64,000 nt of DNA from Diphasiastrum complanatum. Its lineage: Eukaryota > Streptophyta > Lycopodiopsida > Lycopodiales > Lycopodiaceae. The stretch is from the NCBI GenBank assembly GCA_029204225.1, contig CM055096.1, positions 62,848,957 through 62,912,956 on the forward strand, read 5' to 3'. Both the position numbers and the translations under genes were made by a program. Shown one piece after another: positions 58,651-64,000 of the stretch (position 1 is its first letter; every line of letters begins with the position of its first letter). Under the pieces are notes generated by a model that saw only the letters and a list, made by a program, of their open reading frames with translations, was not told the DNA's origin and searched no databases.

Positions 58651-59444
58651 CGTAATATCATGAAAGCGTTCATCTACAACAGCGAATAGTCTGAATAAAA
58701 CATGAGCATAAAAAGTCTTCACATGGATTGCTTCAAAAAATCTATTGCGGTAACATAGATGTAAAAAAGAGCTCCCTGAATCATTGCTAGTGGTCAGTTG
58801 TAGACGTATAGTCGTTGAAATGCTGACTTCTCTCCTTTCTTTCCTTTCCCCATTCTGCACACCGATTAATCTCGGTAAAAAGTCGTTTGATAGGTAAGTC
58901 ACTCTTTGTGCTAATTTGCCCTTCCTTTCCAATAAACCATCTTCTTTTTCCTATCCCGGATGCAGATACTACGGAGTTTGGATTGTTGAGATTAAAATTG
59001 CCCATTTTTTTGCTTGTGTTCTGAAAGTATTTATCCTGGAGAGTGAAAAAGCTTGGTCATTTGAGGAGATGCTCTATCCCTCGTACATTTTCAGCATCAT
59101 CTAGGTGTGATAGGAGTTTGGCAGAAGAATCTTTGGCAAGCTCAATAGAGGCATCAACCATGTACTATCAAATGAAAAGAAAGGTAAGGTGTGCCTTAAC
59201 CACATCTCTGGCGGGTTTATGTAGCCATAGAAAGAAAGCATTCATTTGGTTTTGGAGAGAAGCACCAGGGAAGAACTTGCCTAGGTTATTCATCATATAC
59301 CAAATGGCGTGGTCAAACCAAATAATGGATGAATTATTTTGCATTTATCACCACATCTACATTTGAAAAAAGGTCGTTTCTAGTTCCAAATTCTGCTTGG
59401 TGAAGGTTCATCCTATTGAAGCCAGTCTCAAAGTGTCCTCTAAT
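58651..59444 (-). pseudogene. decayed coding linker between the ORF and RT
   Basis: The minus strand alternates between frames with recognisable open blocks (KMGNFNLNNPNSVVSASGIG, KSDLPIKRLFTEINRCAEWG, SFLHLCYRNRFF, VVDERFHDITF). Presumably this is the N-terminal part of the RT protein or the end of the upstream ORF product. No endonuclease motif. Confidence 0.5.
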
Positions 59445-60236
59445 TTAGGCCCAGGTTTGCTCAGAAGGGCAACGAGAAGGCTCAAATTTGTTCATGTGAA
59501 TAACAGTATCAAAGGCTACTGGAGCTTCAAGAGAAGGATTTTTGTGTAAAGTAGCAGACTTACAAACTTCTATCTCTTTTTTAGAGGATGTGACATCAAG
59601 ATTCAAAGGTCGATAGGCACAGGGGCAAGAAAATTGACAGTGTTCCGAAAGGCTCCAAAGCTTATAGGTGGTAAAGGCAGATTTGAACTCAATAGTTCTG
59701 TTGGGTACAAAAGGGATTTGACAGTTTTTGGATTGGCAGAAGTCATATGAAGATTGGTCACCAATATCACAGATATCTTGAGAAAACAATTCAAGTTGGG
59801 AAGCACTGTCCTCATCAAGCTCATACAAAAAGACCAAAGGGTGTGGTGAAAGTGGTGCATCAGAGGAGGTATGTGGCATATCAACAGAAGAATTACCATT
59901 CTCATTCTCAAGGCACGCAAAGACTTTCCTAATGTGTAAATTAAAAAATCTTTCATCTTCTTCAAATCTTTCGACAAACTCATTTAGCTGGTCATACAGA
60001 TCTTCCACCATACTCAAAGTATCCTTCTTTTTAACAAACTCCAAATAGATCTTAACCCAGTCCAAAGTCCCCAACAGAGCAGTCAAACACAGAACCTTAT
60101 CTTCAGGTCCAGCAGAAGAGGAAGTAGCCCTATCAGTGTCAATGATAAAAGAATGCATCATTACAGCCTTTTTTATACAACAAATAAGCGTCTGAATAAA
60201 ATGGTTAGGTGGAGGTAGGGGCTTTCCATAACCCAA
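59445..60236 (-). CDS. 263-codon ORF upstream of the Penelope-like RT
   Basis: An intact minus-strand frame starting MGYGKPLPPPNHF. It has a hydrophobic/Cys patch (FIQTLICCIKKAVMM), a helical Glu/Asp-rich middle (VEDLYDQLNEFVERFEED) and two Cys-rich spots (CQSKNCQ, HCQFSCPCAY). No known domain recognised. The start lies about 150 bp downstream (minus sense) of module C with its TATA-like box, so C may drive it. It could be ORF1 of the Penelope-like element or an unrelated captured gene. It is intact in contrast to the decayed RT. Confidence 0.5.
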   Translation of the reverse strand: MGYGKPLPPPNHFIQTLICCIKKAVMMHSFIIDTDRATSSSAGPEDKVLCLTALLGTLDWVKIYLEFVKKKDTLSMVEDLYDQLNEFVERFEEDERFFNLHIRKVFACLENENGNSSVDMPHTSSDAPLSPHPLVFLYELDEDSASQLELFSQDICDIGDQSSYDFCQSKNCQIPFVPNRTIEFKSAFTTYKLWSLSEHCQFSCPCAYRPLNLDVTSSKKEIEVCKSATLHKNPSLEAPVAFDTVIHMNKFEPSRCPSEQTWA

Positions 60237-60382
60237 AAGAGCAGCATCTTGAAACCATCTTGTGGACTAAAACATGAAAACAGACCTTTGTTAGCTTATG
60301 AACCGGATAAAACGTAAGAGTTTAGTAGTATGCCAACCAAGGAATAGTCGGAGTTACACCTCAGGTGTGCAGAGAGAGAGAG

Positions 60383-60592
60383 AGAGATACACAATTTCAC
60401 ATAGTTCCTCTTGACAAAGCAAGACCAAACCCTTTGAAGCCTTTATTCATAAACCAACAAGGTACAGTAAAGCTGAAAAGTAAAATACAGTACAGTAAAG
60501 TACCATATAGCATAACAACTCTCAAAATGTCCAGCTGATACCTGCCACCATCCCACAACACAAAACTGCACGAGTCAGTACAGTGGGAAAGA
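60383..60592 (-). repeat. repeat module C, copy 2
   Basis: Reverse complement of 20213-20430. It carries the TATA-like ttataaataaagg box (here with small changes), pointing leftwards toward the 263-codon ORF. Confidence 0.8.
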
Positions 60593-60622
60593 CAAGTGTC
60601 ATAGTTGAGCGTTAGTTATTAT

Positions 60623-61247
60623 CCATGTCCAAAAGAAGTTATACTACTCATCAGCATAAATAGCATTTTAAAACATAGTCCAGCCTTTCCAAACACAAAG
60701 ACAATTTTATAGCGATAGGCCAAGCCCCTCCGTTACCGTATCAGGGTGAGTGCCATGCTAATCAGTTTTTGGGCATTGGTCTGTATCAGTTTATTTTGTT
60801 TATAGCAAAAGTATGAAAACGTTTCACCGTATATATTGCTTATCGCTAAAAGAAATGGTGTGAACACGTGTGCCGGTGTCAGAGCAAATCCATGCTATTC
60901 TAACCCGTGTGACTTAAGAAACATCACGCACTACTGTCCATACTCCTGAGCATATCCATGCTTCTAGTTGTATCTCACCATAGTCTGATATGACAACCGA
61001 ATGAGTAATAAATTAGCACAAGCCATGGTTGAATATTGTAGCTATGAGTAAACTTATGTTTATCGTAACTCCATATCCAACCCGTGGTTTTTTGGACTCT
61101 TGTATCGGATAGGCTTCATTTTATTGATCAGGTTCTCCTAGTTTTTACAAGGTATCAGGGCAGATCCGTGCCATTCTAATCCTTTTGTAAGAACCGTTTA
61201 TCTTACGCAAATCCATGTTGTCCAAGATAATTTGAGAAGAAACCTTG
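60623..61247 (+). repeat. repeat module B, copy 2
   Basis: Same orientation as 13235-13850 although A and C around it are inverted, so B has been flipped within one of the two copies. Confidence 0.8.
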
Positions 61248-61251
61248 CTTT

Positions 61252-62524
61252 GGGACACCATGGGTGTCATTAAACACAAAAAAAATTACATTACTTATGA
61301 AGTGATATAGTCGAACTGGGTAGAAACCAACTAAATTTTGTGTTTAGGATCTTTATCAGTCACCTAGAATGGAATATATTTGGGAAGAGACACCTTACCT
61401 TTTGAGCATAGGTGATGCTTGCAAAATCTGAAAATTGTTCGGAAAGCTCTTAAATGATTGTAGCAGTGGTTTCTTGTGAGGATGCCATGTTTAGTCCCCT
61501 CGAGTGCTCTTGCCTTCCTTAGTCTTAAACCGTTCATAGCGTTATTGTCAGCTATTGTGAAAGTGATAGTAAGTACTTTAAGGAGAGCCTACCATTCATT
61601 GCTTATACAAATCTGAAGCGAATGGTTTAATGTGCATACCTGTGCAAACACTTATAGCTTTATGGTTCAAAATCGAACCTAATCGAAAATGAAGATAGTA
61701 GTAATATTCGATGCTACAAAGAGAGCAAGTTTTATTTGCTAGTGCTTACACACAGTAGTATTCCCTTTGAGATAGCAGTCATTCACAAGTATGATAACGA
61801 AACCGGTTATAACATGAGGTATTCTAATCATAATCAGAATGTGTCATCATCTGAGTTGTATCTTTAGTATAATAGCATGATACTACAATAGCTTCATTTC
61901 TGGAGTATGTATGTAACCCTTAGTTACTTATGGAGCAACCACACATTCATGTTGTCCTTTGAAGGATAGTAAAGTGTACTGTAAACTGTAGTTATCAAAC
62001 CAAACTATCAGTCGTTCATATCTATGATAAGGAGTTTGAATCCATACAACCATTCATGAGATTGGAAGTGCTTCATCACTGGTCATTATGAAGCTCTTGT
62101 CTCAACCTACCATATGTGATGCATAACTATCATTATCATGCTTTATGAAGTATGTGGAAGGAAGCATTGGTTCATCACTGGTCCATCGCTGGACAGCTTA
62201 CCATATAAATCAGCTTTTTGATTATCTTGCTCAAGATAGATCGCTACAGGTCCATCGTTGGACAGCAACATATCTATCTTCAACAAGCCTCTCCATATTA
62301 GTGTGAGCTTCATCGTTGGTCCATCATTGGACAACGGATAGTTTTGAAGGAAAAATCATGTTAAAAAAAATGTTGTATGAACTCTCACTGATCCATCGCT
62401 GGACAGTGGATTCATACCTTCCCATTTATCATCTAGAACGCTTGATAACCTTCATATGTATACAAGAGATGAATGCAAATACATGAAACGAGTAGAACCA
62501 CATACCATAGAGTTAAAGCAGATA
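61252..62524 (-). repeat. repeat module A, copy 2
   Basis: Reverse complement of 11973-13237, including the series of ggtccatcg(c/t)tggac motifs at about 62180, 62250, 62320 and 62390. Confidence 0.82.
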
Positions 62525-62780
62525 ACTTCAAGCCAGGGAGGGTGCCATCTCTTCCAACCTTCTTCTCACCGTATAGTAGAAGAAACTCCTTCGAGAACAG
62601 GCTACATATAGTGGTTTCGAAGGAAGTGTCGTGGAAGCTCCCTTTCAGCCAAAATTGGTGGGAAAATACTTTTGAAAAGTATTAAAAAGGTTGGGTTGGC
62701 AAAAAAATTTAGGACCCTCAAATCATATATGTTTGTTTATAGCATGATCAAGGGTGGTAACTTTTGTTAAAGAAGAGTCC

Positions 62781-62855
<75 letters not shown>
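62525..62855 (-). repeat. LINE plus (AG)n segment, right copy of a direct repeat
   Basis: Near-identical to 56441-56734. The LINE coding part stops at the same region of RT as the fragment at 11972, right where module A begins. The (AG)n part is 62783-62855. Confidence 0.9.
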
Positions 62856-62858
<3 letters not shown>

Positions 62859-64000
62859 TGAAGGATAGTGTGTGTGTGAGGAAGATGGTGGATCATCCAA
62901 GGACTCCCATTAATATGGCATTGTCTCTTGAATCATAGCTCCAAAATTCACCTTTTCCCATGTGGCAGAGCGTCCAGATCTCTGAAAAATGTGCTCAGGT
63001 CCTCCCTCATAAAGTGCTCAGGTCCTCCCTCTAAAAGTGCTCAGATCTCTTCCTATTAATCCTTTCTAAACTATGAGTACTCCCATCCTCCAGAAAACAC
63101 GCTCAGCTGCATTATGGAAATGTGCTTAGGTCTCTTATCAATCATTTCTCTGATCCTCCTCAATCGGGCCATTGATGTGCCAATATATCTCTCAACTATG
63201 AGCGTTCCAAAACAAATAGTAGGAAATCCAGATCAGCAGGAGTGCATGAGGGTTAGGAGTAGTTCTTGGTAGGACTGCATGCATAGTTTATTTCAAGACT
63301 CAAATTGAAGGGTGAAGTGTGGGGACTTAGAGTGTAAATGGTAAGTGGAGGTAGGTGGCTTTAAAGTTTTTAGGCTTGGCCCCACATTGATTTCCATTGT
63401 CACAAACTGGGGTTTCTCCCCCCAAGCGCAAACATTCTAGGGTAGGGAGTTAGTATATGTCCATCTTATCTTGCATAATATTCATCAATTCCTAGGCCCT
63501 TTTTTTTCTAGGAGTTTTCCATCCCCAATCAGTAGTGGAGTGTGATGCAAAAACGGTGATCAGTCCTTTGGTTTCTTCTGCAAATCTTTATAGACTCGAT
63601 TGAGGCTTCTTTATAGACTTTGGAAAAAGCCTTCTTTAGGTACCATCTTTAAGCTTTAAGAAGCTTCTTTAGTTCATTCTACAGGCACTCCCTTAAGTAC
63701 CTGCACATACCCTTAAAGAAAAGGTTAGGTGTCATAACATACCATTTAAATGGTTCATCATTAGATTCTACTTGTAGAATCTGCACAACAAACTGTTAGC
63801 ATTAATCTACAGTTTTCATCTCTTGTTTGCAGATATGGATACCTGCACAAACATTTCATTAGTTAGAGTAACAAGCTCTAATATTCAAATATGTTTCATG
63901 GAAAATAGGATAGCCTTTATTCCTTGGTCATTTTGGTCTATACAATTTACAAGAGGCTTGGCTTGTGAATTTATGCATCCAATTTTGAATCCTCATAAGC
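62856..64000. other. no gene recognised; short tandem repeat inside
   Basis: Non-coding. Around 62985-63050 there are three tandem units of about 22 bp (gtgctcaggtcctccctc). The rest has no TE or gene signature I can support. Confidence 0.5.

Larger units (their letters stand above)
56865..60236 (-). mobile_element. Penelope-like retroelement, degenerate
   Basis: A minus-strand element. An upstream 263-codon ORF (60236-59445) is followed by a decayed linker (59440-58650), then an RT with the Penelope motif order. After the RT thumb-like C-terminus (KEVAILLDAFQKNGF, about 56900) the sequence becomes non-coding. No GIY-YIG endonuclease is visible on either side of RT, so it resembles endonuclease-lacking Penelope-like elements, which are known from some plants. 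Confidence 0.72.

Overview
This window reads as a repeat-dense plant nuclear genome. The coding genes have GT-AG introns, and most of the sequence is nested LTR retrotransposons (Ty1/copia and Ty3/gypsy) primed from initiator tRNA-Met. There are also LINE fragments, a Penelope-like reverse transcriptase, long (AG)n and poly-G tracts and MITE-like hairpins. The mix of long TE-filled introns, this LINE type and a Penelope-like element in a plant makes a fern or other seed-free vascular plant my best guess. That is inference, not something the sequence proves.

Host genes. Two host genes are on the + strand. (1) The last five coding exons of a family X DNA polymerase, most like DNA polymerase lambda, at 6601-7841. 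Its upstream exons are not in the window: the region to the left is a gypsy element sitting in a copia element. (2) A complete nine-exon heparanase-like (GH79) gene at 38250-46259. The spliced frame is 1635 nt (544 aa plus stop), with a signal peptide and both catalytic glutamates. Its 4-kb fourth intron carries gypsy and copia debris and a hairpin element.

Mobile elements, left to right. 1-3313: 5' half of a minus-strand gypsy element (gag-protease, PBS, LTR). 3314-5745: copia gag-to-integrase fragment, minus. 9.6-11.4 kb: gypsy RT relic and an unidentified coding relic. 11.57-11.97 kb: LINE RT piece followed by unclassified repeat modules A, B and C. These modules are interrupted by a nearly intact copia (Copia-1, 14100-20212, 682-bp LTRs, TSD tcttt) and then by a plus-orientation LTR pair (20439-20951 and 35616 to about 36137). 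Inside that pair lies a truncated minus-strand copia (Copia-R). Copia-R was itself hit by Copia-2 (23172-29600, 655-bp LTRs, TSD tgtct) and by a gag-only non-autonomous element (30976-34027, 434-bp LTRs, TSD agcct). 47482-51358: internally deleted copia, plus. 55.1-56.74 kb: LINE 3' half, minus. 56.87-60.24 kb: Penelope-like RT plus an upstream ORF, minus. 60.38-62.52 kb: a second, inverted copy of modules A/B/C with B flipped. 62.525-62.855 kb: a direct repeat of the LINE piece seen at 56.44 kb.

The most unusual structure is the 55-63 kb block. A degenerate Penelope-like element with no visible endonuclease is joined to an A-B-C module that recurs about 40 kb away in opposite orientation. 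The block is bracketed by a roughly 300-bp direct repeat of LINE plus (AG)n sequence. All coordinates were read by eye. LTR divergences are counts made by eye, not alignments.
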